The notes: a model not told the origin generated them from the letters alone. A stretch of 64,000 nt of DNA from Methylobacter marinus A45 (GCF_000383855.1 NZ_KB912877.1:902616-966615), one strand, 5' to 3'; shown: positions 1 to 8,942, counted from the first letter of the stretch. Numbers and translations are program-made.

Positions 1-1642
1 GGTAGCCGGCATCGGCAAACAGGGGGAACACCAGAGACGAGGGATATCCCTTCTTTAACGCCTCTTCGCGCCAGGACTTGAAATGGGGATTGGCCAATGT
101 ATTGCGACAGATATTGGGCTTGCCGGTACGGATGCAGGCCCCCGTAGGGCCGCGTCCTCGCTCGTTATCCGCCCAGGAAATGTTCAAACGTTCGAGATAA
201 CTTTTCTCGAAACCGGCGTGGGCAACCGGCCGGACAGTCTTGTTTTCATCATGATCCGCATAGCCTATCCATACCATCGTGTGCTCGCAGTCTTCAGCAA
301 TGATCCGGCATAGCTCATTCAGATACGCCATTTCATCAGTAGCGCGCATCATGATCTGGCTGCTGCGCATGATGATGCTGAGCGTCCGGTTCAACTTCTG
401 AAGCTCGGCTTCCTTGCTCTTGCGTTCAGCCACAAACCGGGCTTCGGTCTCGGCCACGGCGACCCGCGCCTGAGCGCGATGCATGGCTTCCGTGATCCAG
501 GAAATCATGATGCCACTGGCGATGAAAACCGCGATACCCAGCCAATCACCCGGTTCTTCAATTGAAAATCGCCACGCCTGCCCAATCCAGAAGTAATCCG
601 CCAACAAGCTCGAGAGCACAATAGCCAAAAAGCCCGCGCGCAGGCCGCCGTAGAGCGCGGCGATCATCACGGCCGGAAAAAATGTTATAAAGGCGACGCG
701 CATCCCCAGTTCCTGAAAGAACACCAGGCGCACGATAGCGGCGACCGTGACTATCGCAATAGTCACGCCGTAATAATATTGGCTACAGTTTGTCGGCCGC
801 TCCAGCCGGATTGCAAGCATGCCAGATTCATGTATCAATACGAAAGCCGCGACCAGCATATAGACACTGCCTAGCAATTGCGCCGCAAGCGCCGCCCAGC
901 ACAGCGGACTGGCGTAGACAGATTTGATCATAATGCCGAATAGCCCGTCCGCAAGCAGCAGCAATGCGAGGGAATATCCGTACATGGAAAAGGACGAACT
1001 TAACTGGCTCATCGAGCGCAGCAGGAAAACCGTGAACACGAACATGGCAATGCCGGAACCCAGCACGAATTGCCGCACCGGCGTCCCGCCCTGGCCCTGC
1101 ACGAAGAAAACCGGCGTCCAACCCGAGAACGCGGCCCAAACGACTAGCCCTACAACGCCAAAAACTGCCATATAGCCCGCCACGAGCCAGAGGTACGATG
1201 GGCGCAAGGTGAGTTTCCACCGCAGTGAAAAGGCCGCCCCCGCCAAATGACACAGGGACGATATCCAGACACAGATATTATTAATCGTCACTTGGGTATT
1301 CAAATCAACAGGCTCGAAGCCATCGCTTGTCAACATGGCGATGCCGGTCAGAAATCCGGCCGCCCCCCAGAACAGGGCGCCGCAGACCAGTAACAATAAT
1401 CCCGGCAAGCCGCAGTTCATAAAGCTACAGCCGATCAGGTAAGCGATAAGCAACGACACCAGCGTCGACAGGCAGAAATACAACCCAATCTGCAGGTAAG
1501 GCAATTCAACCGATACTTGCAAGTCCAGCGCCCATAACATGATAATCGCGGCAAACAGAACGGGAATCGGCAGCCAAGCCGCCCGGCCCGCAAAAAATCG
1601 CTCGTGCTTTAAATAGATTGACTCAGGCACTGCATGGTCCAA
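1..1642 (-). CDS. Membrane sensor protein with GAF domain (3' part outside window)
   Basis: An uninterrupted minus-strand frame runs from about 1640 to base 1 and leaves the window. The first roughly 270 residues are a string of hydrophobic helices resembling MASE-type integral sensor domains. A second cluster of four helices follows (the stretch with ALYGGLRAG and ADYFWIG), like the DUF4118 region of KdpD-type kinases. Next come a charged helix and a GAF domain carrying RGPTGACIRTGKP. GAF-containing sensors of this layout normally end in a histidine kinase or GGDEF/EAL output, but that part lies beyond base 1, so the output is unknown. The start is unclear: GTG at 1630 or TTG at 1642, with a GGAGGG tract at 1656-1661 that fits neither spacing well. 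Domain calls rest on motif reading only. Confidence 0.7.
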   Translation of the reverse strand, partial: MDHAVPESIYLKHERFFAGRAAWLPIPVLFAAIIMLWALDLQVSVELPYLQIGLYFCLSTLVSLLIAYLIGCSFMNCGLPGLLLLVCGALFWGAAGFLTGIAMLTSDGFEPVDLNTQVTINNICVWISSLCHLAGAAFSLRWKLTLRPSYLWLVAGYMAVFGVVGLVVWAAFSGWTPVFFVQGQGGTPVRQFVLGSGIAMFVFTVFLLRSMSQLSSSFSMYGYSLALLLLADGLFGIMIKSVYASPLCWAALAAQLLGSVYMLVAAFVLIHESGMLAIRLERPTNCSQYYYGVTIAIVTVAAIVRLVFFQELGMRVAFITFFPAVMIAALYGGLRAGFLAIVLSSLLADYFWIGQAWRFSIEEPGDWLGIAVFIASGIMISWITEAMHRAQARVAVAETEARFVAERKSKEAELQKLNRTLSIIMRSSQIMMRATDEMAYLNELCRIIAEDCEHTMVWIGYADHDENKTVRPVAHAGFEKSYLERLNISWADNERGRGPTGACIRTGKPNICRNTLANPHFKSWREEALKKGYPSSLVFPLFADAGY

Positions 1643-1866
1643 GGATTTGATTCGGCCCTCCGATTACGGGCCTGAAATATAGAATGTACATTTCTTTTCT
1701 AGTTGTCAGAATGAACTCTATACCGTTTCGACTGGCGCTTAACCCAGCATACCGGCGGTAACCTGCTGTGGACGAGTCAATTATCCTACATAAAAACTCA
1801 GCCGCAAGAAATAAAACAACATACTTGCGGCATTCCTGCCGCACACAGGCCGAATTTTTCTGTTTT

Positions 1867-2364
1867 CTACAAATGAACCGGCCGATCAGGCAATTCATTA
1901 CCCTGATCGCCCTGCCCCGGATAATGCCGGGCCAGATGCCCGCTGACAGCCTTGATACCGCAGATAACGCCCGCTTCAAACTGCTTGTGCCTGAATGCCG
2001 ATTCCATGTCCTGACAGATCGTTTCCCATCCCTGCGATCCCACACAGCGATCTATGCCCCGGTCCGCAACGATTTCGACATCATGGTCCGCGAATAACAA
2101 ATAAATCAGCACGCCGTTATTCTGGGCGGTATCCCAGACACGCAATTGAGAAAAGACATCAATGGCCCGCTCGCGCGCTGTCTGGTCTTTTAATAGCGCT
2201 TCCCAGTCCAGCGACGTTTCAACAGCGAAACGAATTTGCCCTTGATGGCCGGCTTCGGCCTGACCAATCGCGGCCTCAATGGCCTGCATGGCATGGGCCG
2301 GCAAAGCCCGCCTGACCATCCAGCGGTCAGTGCACAGATGTCTGATAATGCGCTTAAGGTTCAT
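1867..2364 (-). CDS. TPM-domain protein (second of pair)
   Basis: A protein of about 165 residues with features of the TPM (YgcG/repair) domain: an early AIEAAIGQAEAGHQGQI stretch, then RVWDTAQNNGVLIYLL and DHDVEIVADRGI, the strand pattern typical of this fold. It lacks an obvious signal peptide, so it is probably cytoplasmic or membrane associated. The ATG at 2364 is preferred over the upstream TTG at 2382; either start overlaps the end of the preceding TPM gene, implying translational coupling. It is the third gene of a lemA-TPM-TPM cluster, a common arrangement in Proteobacteria whose biochemical role is unsettled. The C-terminus (residues about 145 onward) is polar and probably disordered. 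Confidence 0.75.
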   Translation of the reverse strand: MNLKRIIRHLCTDRWMVRRALPAHAMQAIEAAIGQAEAGHQGQIRFAVETSLDWEALLKDQTARERAIDVFSQLRVWDTAQNNGVLIYLLFADHDVEIVADRGIDRCVGSQGWETICQDMESAFRHKQFEAGVICGIKAVSGHLARHYPGQGDQGNELPDRPVHL

Positions 2365-3292
2365 GGATTCTGTCTCTGTCAACCCGGACGACTTCGCCTA
2401 AAGCACCTGCTTTCCCGAGCCGCTTTCCATAATAAAAAACCCTGCCGCAGTCTCCGGCCAAAGCGATCCGCCAGTGACCTGACGCGCCGCCGCCGCCAAA
2501 GCCGCCACCGCCGCCACCGAATCCGCCGCCACGGCCACCGCCAAAACCGCCACCGCCGGGCCAATAGCCGCCGGTACGCATGCCGCCCAGGGAAAACAGG
2601 AAGCCGAACAGACCCGCGATCACGGCGCCTAGCAAGGAGCCTACGATAATCCAGAACAAAATGCCCACCAGACCGCCCACGATAGATGCTCCCAGCAAGC
2701 GGCCGAAAATCATGCGCAGCACGCCGGCTCCGACCAAAACCACGAGAAATCCGACCGGCAGAAAGTCCTCGAAACCGGACCAGGACACATCCTTCTGTCT
2801 CGGCGGCGGCAAAGGTTCGCCGTCGATCAGGCGGATCAGGCGATTGACACCGGCTTCGATACCGCCGAAATAATCGTTGCGCTTAAAGTAGGGAATGATG
2901 ATCTCGCTGATCACGCGCTTGGCCACGGCATCGGGAATGACGCCTTCCAGTCCGTACCCGACTTCGATACGCAGCGCCCGGTCCTCCTTCGCGACCAGCA
3001 GCAACACGCCGTCGTCCACACCTTCCCTGCCGAGCTGCCATGCTTCCACCACGCGCATGGCATATTGTTCAATGGCCTCCGGCTGTGTCGTCGGAATGAT
3101 CAATACGGCGATCTGGCTGCCCTTGCGCGCCTCGAAATTCGTTAATACCTGCTCAAGCTTGCTTTGTTGCGCCGGAGAAAGCGTACCGGTCAAATCGGTG
3201 ACCCGCGCCTGCAGGGCGGGAACCGGCACCTCGGCCACGGCAAAACCTGCCGCCAGCAAAAGCACGGCAATAATCATCAAGCGTGGCGCCAC
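2354..3292 (-). CDS. YgcG-like TPM-domain exported membrane protein
   Basis: An N-terminal signal sequence (APRLMIIAVLLLAAGFAVA) is followed by a TPM domain with LTGTLSPAQQ, RKGSQIAVLIIPTT and GYGLEGVIPD, then two hydrophobic helices near residues 185-240 and a glycine-rich tail (GGFGGGRGGG). This is the usual YgcG layout. Start is either GTG 3292, four bases after the lemA stop, or ATG 3277; the GTG gives a positively charged signal-peptide N-region. Most relatives stop shortly after the motif GGGGASG plus a tryptophan, but here about 40 non-glycine residues continue to 2354, overlapping the next gene. That tail may be a lost stop codon or a frameshift. It likely works with LemA at the inner membrane. 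Confidence 0.8.
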   Translation of the reverse strand: MAPRLMIIAVLLLAAGFAVAEVPVPALQARVTDLTGTLSPAQQSKLEQVLTNFEARKGSQIAVLIIPTTQPEAIEQYAMRVVEAWQLGREGVDDGVLLLVAKEDRALRIEVGYGLEGVIPDAVAKRVISEIIIPYFKRNDYFGGIEAGVNRLIRLIDGEPLPPPRQKDVSWSGFEDFLPVGFLVVLVGAGVLRMIFGRLLGASIVGGLVGILFWIIVGSLLGAVIAGLFGFLFSLGGMRTGGYWPGGGGFGGGRGGGFGGGGGGFGGGGASGHWRIALAGDCGRVFYYGKRLGKAGALGEVVRVDRDRIHEP

Positions 3293-3296
3293 GACC

Positions 3297-3929
3297 TTAG
3301 TTTCCGCCGGCAGCAGGATCCGGCATACCCGGTGGTCTGGCGTTAAAATCGACTTTCGGCGGCGTAGTGATCTGCTGAGCATTTTCCACTATCAACGAAG
3401 GCTTGGTCTTATATCCGAACATCATCGCAGTTAGATTGGTCGGGAAAGAACGCACGGTCACATTGTATTCCCGTACGGCGTTAATATAACGATTACGCGC
3501 GACGGCAATGCGGTTTTCCGTGCCTTCCAGCTGCGCCTGCAAATCCCGGAACAGGCCGTCGGCTTTCAACTGCGGATAATTTTCGGCCACCGCCACCAGG
3601 CGCGTCAATGCGGCGGACAGTTCGCCCTGTGCGTCCTGAAATCGGGTAAAAGCCTCATTATCATTGATCAAATCGGGCGTCGCCTGGATTGAGCCGACTC
3701 TGGCCCTGGCTTCCGTGACCCGGGTCAATACCTCGCTTTCATGACTGGCATAGCCTTTTACCACATTGACCAGGTTCGGCACCAGATCGGCGCGCCGCTG
3801 ATACTGGTTCAGCACCTCGCTCCAACTGGCGGCGATCTGCTCGTCCGTGGTCTGAAGCTCATTATAGCCACACCCCGATAGAGAAAAACCCATCAGCATG
3901 AGTCCTATTAAAAATACATGTTTGCGCAT
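3297..3929 (-). CDS. lemA: LemA family lipoprotein
   Basis: LemA-family protein of about 210 residues. A short lipoprotein-type signal ends in LSGCGYN, which would give an acylated cysteine around residue 20, although many LemA proteins are simply membrane anchored. Diagnostic stretches are SWSEVLNQYQRRADLVPNL, VTEARARVGS, and the YNVTVRSFPTNLTA block near the C-terminus, which form the LemA four-helix bundle. Start ATG 3929 is chosen because GGAG sits six bases upstream; an ATG at 3941 lies over that ribosome-binding site. It heads an operon with the two TPM-domain genes. The physiological function of LemA proteins is not established. Confidence 0.88.
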   Translation of the reverse strand: MRKHVFLIGLMLMGFSLSGCGYNELQTTDEQIAASWSEVLNQYQRRADLVPNLVNVVKGYASHESEVLTRVTEARARVGSIQATPDLINDNEAFTRFQDAQGELSAALTRLVAVAENYPQLKADGLFRDLQAQLEGTENRIAVARNRYINAVREYNVTVRSFPTNLTAMMFGYKTKPSLIVENAQQITTPPKVDFNARPPGMPDPAAGGN

Positions 3930-4021
3930 GGCATTCTCCATTTAATTTAATTTTCCGCTTAAACTGCTATGCGGCTTATGAGCGGCGTAGTGTATCGCCA
4001 AGGCAGGCTCGTCTCTGGTCG

Positions 4022-4333
4022 CTACATTTTTTGCCACATCACATAACTGTTGTCCCGCGCCGCGGCGGTAAACAATTCAATTAACGGCAAAGCCCGATGT
4101 TTAAGGCTGACAACCGGTTCATTGTCGTCGCCCCGGGCATTTTCCGGCATTTCGGCAGACGCCGCTTCCGCCTGAACCGCGTTTTTCAAACGATCAAGCG
4201 CCGCGGGAACTTCATCGATCGAAATGGCGCCGGGCACGGCTCCGCTGTGTCCCATCATTTTCAGTAACCGTTGCGCGATGTCGCCAAACAGAATGATATC
4301 AGCATGCGATCTAGTCATGAACTTTACCAACAT
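4022..4333 (-). CDS. DUF1840 family protein
   Basis: A small cytoplasmic protein of 103 residues matching DUF1840 by its N-terminus (MLVKFMTRSHADIILFGDIA), the central IDEVPAALDRLKNAV stretch and the C-terminal LPLIELFTAAA. A clear GGAGGAG ribosome-binding site precedes the ATG at 4333 by six bases, which decides the start over the upstream ATG. It is transcribed away from the DUF4870 gene; the 200 bp between them is AT-rich and probably holds divergent promoters. No function is known for the family. Confidence 0.8.
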   Translation of the reverse strand: MLVKFMTRSHADIILFGDIAQRLLKMMGHSGAVPGAISIDEVPAALDRLKNAVQAEAASAEMPENARGDDNEPVVSLKHRALPLIELFTAAARDNSYVMWQKM

Positions 4334-4542
4334 ACACATCTCCTCCATGAGCGAGACAAAGCTCGCCGAGGTTATATCAAATATTAATTAATATCTTATT
4401 TTTTCAAACTATTCAGTGCGCTAGCAAACATAAGCAAATGTTTTCCTTATATTAACAAGGCCGCTCTTTTTGTTGGGATAGTCTTAAAAAATAGCTGTCC
4501 AAAGTTAAGAATAGATTAATGCAACCATTTTGGAGGTTGATC

Positions 4543-4911
4543 ATGACTAACAATACTACTCAGACGGAACCTGAAAATAATGAAAAACTGAACAAATTAA
4601 AAACCATTACCGCAGTTGTCTATCTGTGTCAAGTATTGGCATTTGCGCTGGCGGGCCTGCCATTGCTGATAGGCGTCATCATCAATCTGGTGAAACGGAA
4701 AGAAGTCGTGGGCACATGGCTGGAATCCCATTTCGACTGGCAAATCAAAACCGTCTGGGTCGCTTTAGCGTTATTCGCGCTCAGCGGGCTGACATTATTC
4801 ATGGGCGGCGGTTACGTGCTGCTGTTGGCCGTATTATGGCTGGTTTATCGCATCGCTTTCGGTTGGTATGCTCTATATGCCAACAAACCCATTGGTGAAA
4901 ATCTGCTGTAG
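4543..4911 (+). CDS. DUF4870-like small membrane protein
   Basis: A protein of 122 residues with a polar N-terminus, then three hydrophobic helices: VVYLCQVLAFALAGLPLLIG, VWVALALFALSGLTLF and YVLLLAVLWLVYRIAFG. The pattern, with VKRKEVVGTWLESHFDWQ between helices one and two, fits the DUF4870/YidH-like membrane proteins of Proteobacteria. GGAGG at 4532-4536 supports the ATG at 4543 rather than an ATG eight codons upstream. It is a single gene convergent with creA, which begins nine bases after its stop. Function unknown. Confidence 0.72.
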   Translation: MTNNTTQTEPENNEKLNKLKTITAVVYLCQVLAFALAGLPLLIGVIINLVKRKEVVGTWLESHFDWQIKTVWVALALFALSGLTLFMGGGYVLLLAVLWLVYRIAFGWYALYANKPIGENLL

Positions 4912-4920
4912 CCGGCGACA

Positions 4921-5385
4921 TTACTGGCCGCCCCACGGCATGATGGGTACGGTGGAGATACTGCTGGCAGGCGCGCCTTCGATCAGCTTGCGGCTGATGG
5001 CGAGATAAATCAGCGTGTTACGTTTGACATCAAACAGACGGGAAACGCGTGTTTCCTTGAAAAACAGCGAGGTACCTTCGGTGAAAGCGGTCTCCTCTTT
5101 CGGCAATTTGCCATTGATAATGATCGGGCCGACCTGTCGGCAGGCGATCGAAAACTGGGACGGGTCTTCGGCAACGCCGAACGTGCCGGCAATACCGCCG
5201 GTCTTGGCCTGGCTGATATGGCAAGTGACGCCCTGCACTTTGGGATCATCGAAAGCCTGCACGCACACCTTGTGGTTGGCGCCGATCAGTTTCCAGGCGG
5301 TGGTCACGCAACCGATGTCCTCGGCGTGTGCCGCGGGCATGCAAATACTGAAAAACAAGGCTCCGTATATCAATCTTTGTTTCAT
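4921..5385 (-). CDS. creA: CreA family periplasmic protein
   Basis: CreA-type protein of 154 residues. A cleavable signal peptide (MKQRLIYGALFFSICMPAAHA) leads into EDIGCVTTAWKLIG, VCVQAFDDPKVQGVTCHIS and FSIACRQVGPI, the conserved core of the family; four conserved cysteines suggest disulfides in the periplasm. Length is typical. CreA homologues are widespread in Proteobacteria, sometimes next to the creBCD regulators, but none of those is present here. Function is not established. It stands alone, convergent with the DUF4870 gene. Confidence 0.85.
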   Translation of the reverse strand: MKQRLIYGALFFSICMPAAHAEDIGCVTTAWKLIGANHKVCVQAFDDPKVQGVTCHISQAKTGGIAGTFGVAEDPSQFSIACRQVGPIIINGKLPKEETAFTEGTSLFFKETRVSRLFDVKRNTLIYLAISRKLIEGAPASSISTVPIMPWGGQ

Positions 5386-5618
5386 ATCAAATCCTCTGGC
5401 TGGCTTTATCGTTAAATCGATTGTAACAGTAGCAATTCAAAGCCGGTAGCTTCGCCGGCTGAAAAAGCCCGGCCACGCGCCGGCACCCTTGCGCATTAAC
5501 GGTTTGCCTGAACTTTCCCCGAGGCTGCCAAGTCGAATTGGTTGTTATCGAAAACATCACTCAAACTGACATATCCGGTAACACTCCCTGTAGAGAAATA
5601 TTTCCGAGGAGTATTCCC

Positions 5619-6065
5619 ATGACTAACGAAGAAACAATTTCCGTCCTTAACGATCTGATCGAAGTATCCAAAGACGGCGAGCGGGAATTCCACGATTGCG
5701 CGGAGGAAGTCACCGATCCGGAACTCTTGAATTTTTTCACTAAAACGTCTCAACGGTGCGCCGAAGGCGCCGCGATGCTGCAAGAAGAAGTACGCCGCCT
5801 GGGCGGCGAACCGGAAACCGAAGGCAGTTTTGCAGGCGCCGCTCATCGCGTTTGGGCAAATTTGAAGGCGGCAATAGCCGGCGTCGACAAAAGCTCAATA
5901 CTGGAAGAATGCGAGCGTGGCGAACAGTATGCCGTGGAGGCTTATGAAAAAGCCTTGCAGGAAGACCTGCCTCCCGATATTCGCGAAATGGTCGAAATGC
6001 AACACCATGGCGTTGTAGCCAATATGGAGCGTGTGCATACGTTATTGGAAAGCCAGAGGCATTAA
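5619..6065 (+). CDS. PA2169-type four-helix-bundle protein (DUF2383)
   Basis: A 148-residue all-helical acidic protein beginning TNEETISVLNDLIEVSKDGE and containing EREFHDCAEEV, SQRCAEGAAMLQEEVRRLGG, ECERGEQYAVEAYEKAL and EMVEMQHHGVVANMERVH. These match the PA2169/DUF2383 ferritin-like four-helix-bundle family, in which Glu and His residues sit where a metal site would be in ferritins. GAGGA at 5606-5610 sets the start at ATG 5619. It is convergent with the radical-SAM gene; between them GGAGGCGG and its complement could form a long-loop hairpin at about 6087-6130. Members of this family are often stress-induced; role here unknown. Confidence 0.75.
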   Translation: MTNEETISVLNDLIEVSKDGEREFHDCAEEVTDPELLNFFTKTSQRCAEGAAMLQEEVRRLGGEPETEGSFAGAAHRVWANLKAAIAGVDKSSILEECERGEQYAVEAYEKALQEDLPPDIREMVEMQHHGVVANMERVHTLLESQRH

Positions 6066-6146
6066 CCCGCGTCTTCTCTTTAATTCGGAGGCGGCTGCGC
6101 CTGAAACACCCACTTTCGGCACCCGCCTCCATCGCCACGGCGGCCA

Positions 6147-7124
6147 TCAACCGGACAGCCGGGCCAGGCCGAGCCGCCGGGCGATGTCCAGAGCCTCCCG
6201 ATATTCCGCCGCGCTGACCGGGCGAGACAATTCCGGAATTTCGCCGGCTCGATAGCAAGGATAATACTGATCCATCAGATTGAGATAGGTATTCGTGGAA
6301 ATCTCCCGGGCAATGAACGCCGGAACCTTTTCAGTCCCGGCCAACCCGTTCGGCAGGACCAGGTGCCGAACCAATAGGCCGCGGTAAGCCAGGCCATTCT
6401 CGCCCAATTGCAGATCACCGACCTGGCGGTACATTTCCCTGACCGCTGCCCGGTTGACTTCCCAATAATCGCGCACATGGGAATAGCGGCGAGCTATCGC
6501 GGAGTCGCCGTATTTCATGTCCGGCATGTAGATATCAATGACGCCATCCAGCAAGGCGAGGGCCTCGGGACTGTCGTAGCCGCCGGTATTGTACACCAGA
6601 GGCAGCCTGAGCCCCTGGCGGGCCGCGATCAGCGTCGCTTCAAGAATCTGCGCCACCACATGGCTGGGGCTGACAAAATTAATGTTATGGCAGCCTTGGG
6701 TTTGCAAATCCAGCATCATGGCCGCCAGTTCCTCCGTTGTCGCCTGGTGTCTCGCCCTTTTCTGGCTGATCTGCCAGTTCTGGCAAAACTCGCAGCGCAG
6801 ATTGCGGCCGCTGAAGAAAATCGTTCCCGAGCCGTTCCGGCCGCGCAGTACGTCTTCTTCGCCGTGATGGGCGCCGTAACTGTAAACGACGGTGTGCTCT
6901 CCGATCCGGCATACCGCGCCCTGCAGGGTCCGCAGGCGATCGACCCGACAATAGCGCGCGCAAAGATCGCAAGCTTGCAGATGCTGGCGGGCGATGCCGG
7001 CACGCCGCGCCAATTCGCCGCTTTCAAGCAGGTTCAGATAGGCGGCGTGAAAGCCGTGATCTTTATGCGCTGGCTTCGTGGCCGGAGTTGTCAAATCGAA
7101 ACGCTCCTTTATGTCGGAAGTCAA
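6147..7124 (-). CDS. PflX-like radical SAM protein lacking one cluster cysteine
   Basis: Belongs to the PflX-like (COG1313) radical SAM proteins: an N-terminal cysteine cluster (CDLCARYCRVDRL, then CRIGEH), a GSGTIFFSG strand, the cluster loop, and later NINFVSPSHVV and YMPDMKYGD. The family's CxxxCxxC loop is expected at residues 107-114, but residue 107 is Arg (codon CGC) where Cys (TGC) is expected; Cys111 and Cys114 remain. As read, the protein could not coordinate a normal [4Fe-4S] cluster, so it may be inactive, or the base may be wrong. The rest of the frame is intact at 325 residues. The likely start is TTG overlapping the stop of the DUF504 gene, indicating one transcript. Confidence 0.8.
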   Translation of the reverse strand: MTSDIKERFDLTTPATKPAHKDHGFHAAYLNLLESGELARRAGIARQHLQACDLCARYCRVDRLRTLQGAVCRIGEHTVVYSYGAHHGEEDVLRGRNGSGTIFFSGRNLRCEFCQNWQISQKRARHQATTEELAAMMLDLQTQGCHNINFVSPSHVVAQILEATLIAARQGLRLPLVYNTGGYDSPEALALLDGVIDIYMPDMKYGDSAIARRYSHVRDYWEVNRAAVREMYRQVGDLQLGENGLAYRGLLVRHLVLPNGLAGTEKVPAFIAREISTNTYLNLMDQYYPCYRAGEIPELSRPVSAAEYREALDIARRLGLARLSG

Positions 7125-7375
7125 TGACTCCGCTGCCAGATCAGTTTACCGTTGCGAAATACCTGCTTAATGCGATGCAGCGGCACAGTATGGGTCACGC
7201 CCTCAGCGTCATTCCATTCGAAAATGCCGCGGCTGTCTTTGGGAAACGTGATGTCGGCAAGCGCCTTCAGCACCAGCGCATGCGCGATGCGATCATAATA
7301 GCCGATCTGAAATTGCGCGCGGCCGAATTCCTCGTCCCAGCGTATGCGATTGAGCAGGTCTTGAATGGGCATCAT
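7121..7375 (-). CDS. DUF504 family protein
   Basis: A small protein of about 84 residues with the DUF504 signature: a MPIQDLLNRIRWDEEFG start, then YYDRIAHALVLKALADI and a C-terminal TVPLHRIKQVFRNGKLIWQR block. The frame stays open up to 7618, but the upstream part looks non-coding, and the first Met pair at 7375/7372 fits the family N-terminus. Its stop overlaps the TTG start of the radical-SAM gene. DUF504 proteins are short, found in archaea and Proteobacteria, and of unknown function. The divergent gdhA starts about 220 bp away. Confidence 0.7.
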   Translation of the reverse strand: MMPIQDLLNRIRWDEEFGRAQFQIGYYDRIAHALVLKALADITFPKDSRGIFEWNDAEGVTHTVPLHRIKQVFRNGKLIWQRSH

Positions 7376-7598
7376 GATCGAAAGCTTGGCATTATCATCA
7401 TGGTTTTTCGACCAATATCCGGGCGGTTTGTGCCGCGCCTTCGGCAAGAAATTCCAGCGCCGGCCTGCCAAGCAAGCTGCGCCATGCGCTTTCGATTCCA
7501 GCGTCAATTTGCGGCCATCAATAATGGAAAAATTGAGACGCTTATGCGAAATGATTGTCATCCTTTTTACACGCGTACCAATTTGAGGCATGCAATTA

Positions 7599-8942
7599 AT
7601 GAAATATAAAAGCTGCAATGAATTTCTGGCCCATGTGGCTCAACTGAATCCCGGCCAGCATGAATACCTGCAGGCAGTAACAGATGTGATGGAAAGCCTG
7701 TGGCCTTACATTGCGCGTTTTCCCAAATACGCTGAGCATGGCTTGCTGGACCGGCTGGTCGAACCTGAGCGCGTCATCATGTTCCGCATCGCCTGGATTG
7801 ATGACCATGGCTCCGTGCAAGTCAACCGCGGCTATCGCGTTCAGCACAGCCTGGCCATCGGCCCCTACAAGGGCGGACTGCGTTTCCACCCCTCGGTCAA
7901 TTTGTCCATCCTGAAATTTTTAGCCTTTGAACAGACTTTCAAAAATGCGCTGACCACATTGCCCATGGGCGGCGGCAAAGGCGGCTCCGACTTCGACCCC
8001 AAAGGCAAAAGCCCCAATGAAGTCATGCGTTTCTGCCAGGTATTCATGACCGAACTGTTCCGCCACGTTGGCGCCGAAACTGACGTGCCTGCCGGCGATA
8101 TTGGCGTGGGCGGGCGTGAAATCGGCTTCCTGTCCGGCATGATGAAGAAGCTGACCAACCGGGCCGACTGCGTGTTTACCGGCAAGGGCCTGAGCTTTGG
8201 CGGCTCCCTGATCCGGCCTGAAGCGACCGGCTACGGCACCGTGTATTTTGCCCAGGAGGTGCTCAAACGAAAAGGCCTCTCGTTCGATGGCCTGCGCGTC
8301 AGCGTGTCGGGCTCCGGCAATGTGGCCCAGCACGCCGTGGAAAAAGCCATGGAACTGGGCGCCAAAGTCGTCACCGTCTCCGATACCAGCGGCACTATCG
8401 TTGATAATGACGGTTTCACTCCTGAAAAACTGGCGGAGTTGAGGGACATTAAAAATCATCTCTATGGCCGCGTCAGTGACTATGCCCAACGCACGGGCAG
8501 CGAATTCCATGAAGGCACTCGCCCCTGGAATGTCCCTGTTGACGTGGCATTGCCCTGCGCCACGCAAAACGAGCTGGATATCGTGGATGCATCGACACTG
8601 ATCAAAAACGGCGTACTCTGCGTGGCCGAAGGCGCCAATATGCCGACCACCACCGAAGCCGCCAGACTGTTTGAGGCCAATAAGGTGCTCTATGCGCCGG
8701 GCAAAGCGAGCAATGCCGGCGGCGTGGCCACTTCCGGCCTGGAAATGAGCCAGAATGCCATGCGCCTGTCGTGGACTCGCGAAGAAGTCGAGCAACGCCT
8801 GCGGGAAATCATGTGCGGCATTCATCAGGCCTGCGTGCAGTACGGTGAACGCGAGGACGGCAGTTTCAGTTATGTGGACGGCGCCAACGTCGCCGGCTTT
8901 GTCAAAGTAGCCGATGCCATGCTGGCGCAGGGCGTTCTGTAA
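7599..8942 (+). CDS. gdhA: NADP-type glutamate dehydrogenase
   Basis: Hexameric class I glutamate dehydrogenase of about 447 residues, the usual length. It reversibly aminates 2-oxoglutarate to glutamate and so assimilates ammonium in the cytoplasm. Visible motifs are the substrate-site KGGLRFHPSV, the glycine-rich GGGKGGSDFDPKGKS with catalytic-site lysine (about residues 124-138), PAGDIGVGGREIG, and the Rossmann stretch VSVSGSGNVAQHAVEKA. The N-terminal length and the GGGKGGSDFDPKGKS context fit the NADP-linked form. Start ATG 7599 is chosen because GAGG at 7585-7588 is 10 bases away; the ATG at 7590 is too close. It is monocistronic; the 440 bp downstream holds no gene. Confidence 0.95.
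   Translation: MKYKSCNEFLAHVAQLNPGQHEYLQAVTDVMESLWPYIARFPKYAEHGLLDRLVEPERVIMFRIAWIDDHGSVQVNRGYRVQHSLAIGPYKGGLRFHPSVNLSILKFLAFEQTFKNALTTLPMGGGKGGSDFDPKGKSPNEVMRFCQVFMTELFRHVGAETDVPAGDIGVGGREIGFLSGMMKKLTNRADCVFTGKGLSFGGSLIRPEATGYGTVYFAQEVLKRKGLSFDGLRVSVSGSGNVAQHAVEKAMELGAKVVTVSDTSGTIVDNDGFTPEKLAELRDIKNHLYGRVSDYAQRTGSEFHEGTRPWNVPVDVALPCATQNELDIVDASTLIKNGVLCVAEGANMPTTTEAARLFEANKVLYAPGKASNAGGVATSGLEMSQNAMRLSWTREEVEQRLREIMCGIHQACVQYGEREDGSFSYVDGANVAGFVKVADAMLAQGVL

Noticed and set aside
828-1253. Minus-strand frame of 141 codons in the first 1.6 kb
   Set aside because: It overlaps the longer open minus-strand frame that encodes a recognisable membrane plus GAF sensor and leaves the window at base 1.
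5440-5515. GC-rich hairpins upstream of creA
   Set aside because: Stems are six bases with no T-run and the position is upstream of both flanking genes; no clear role.
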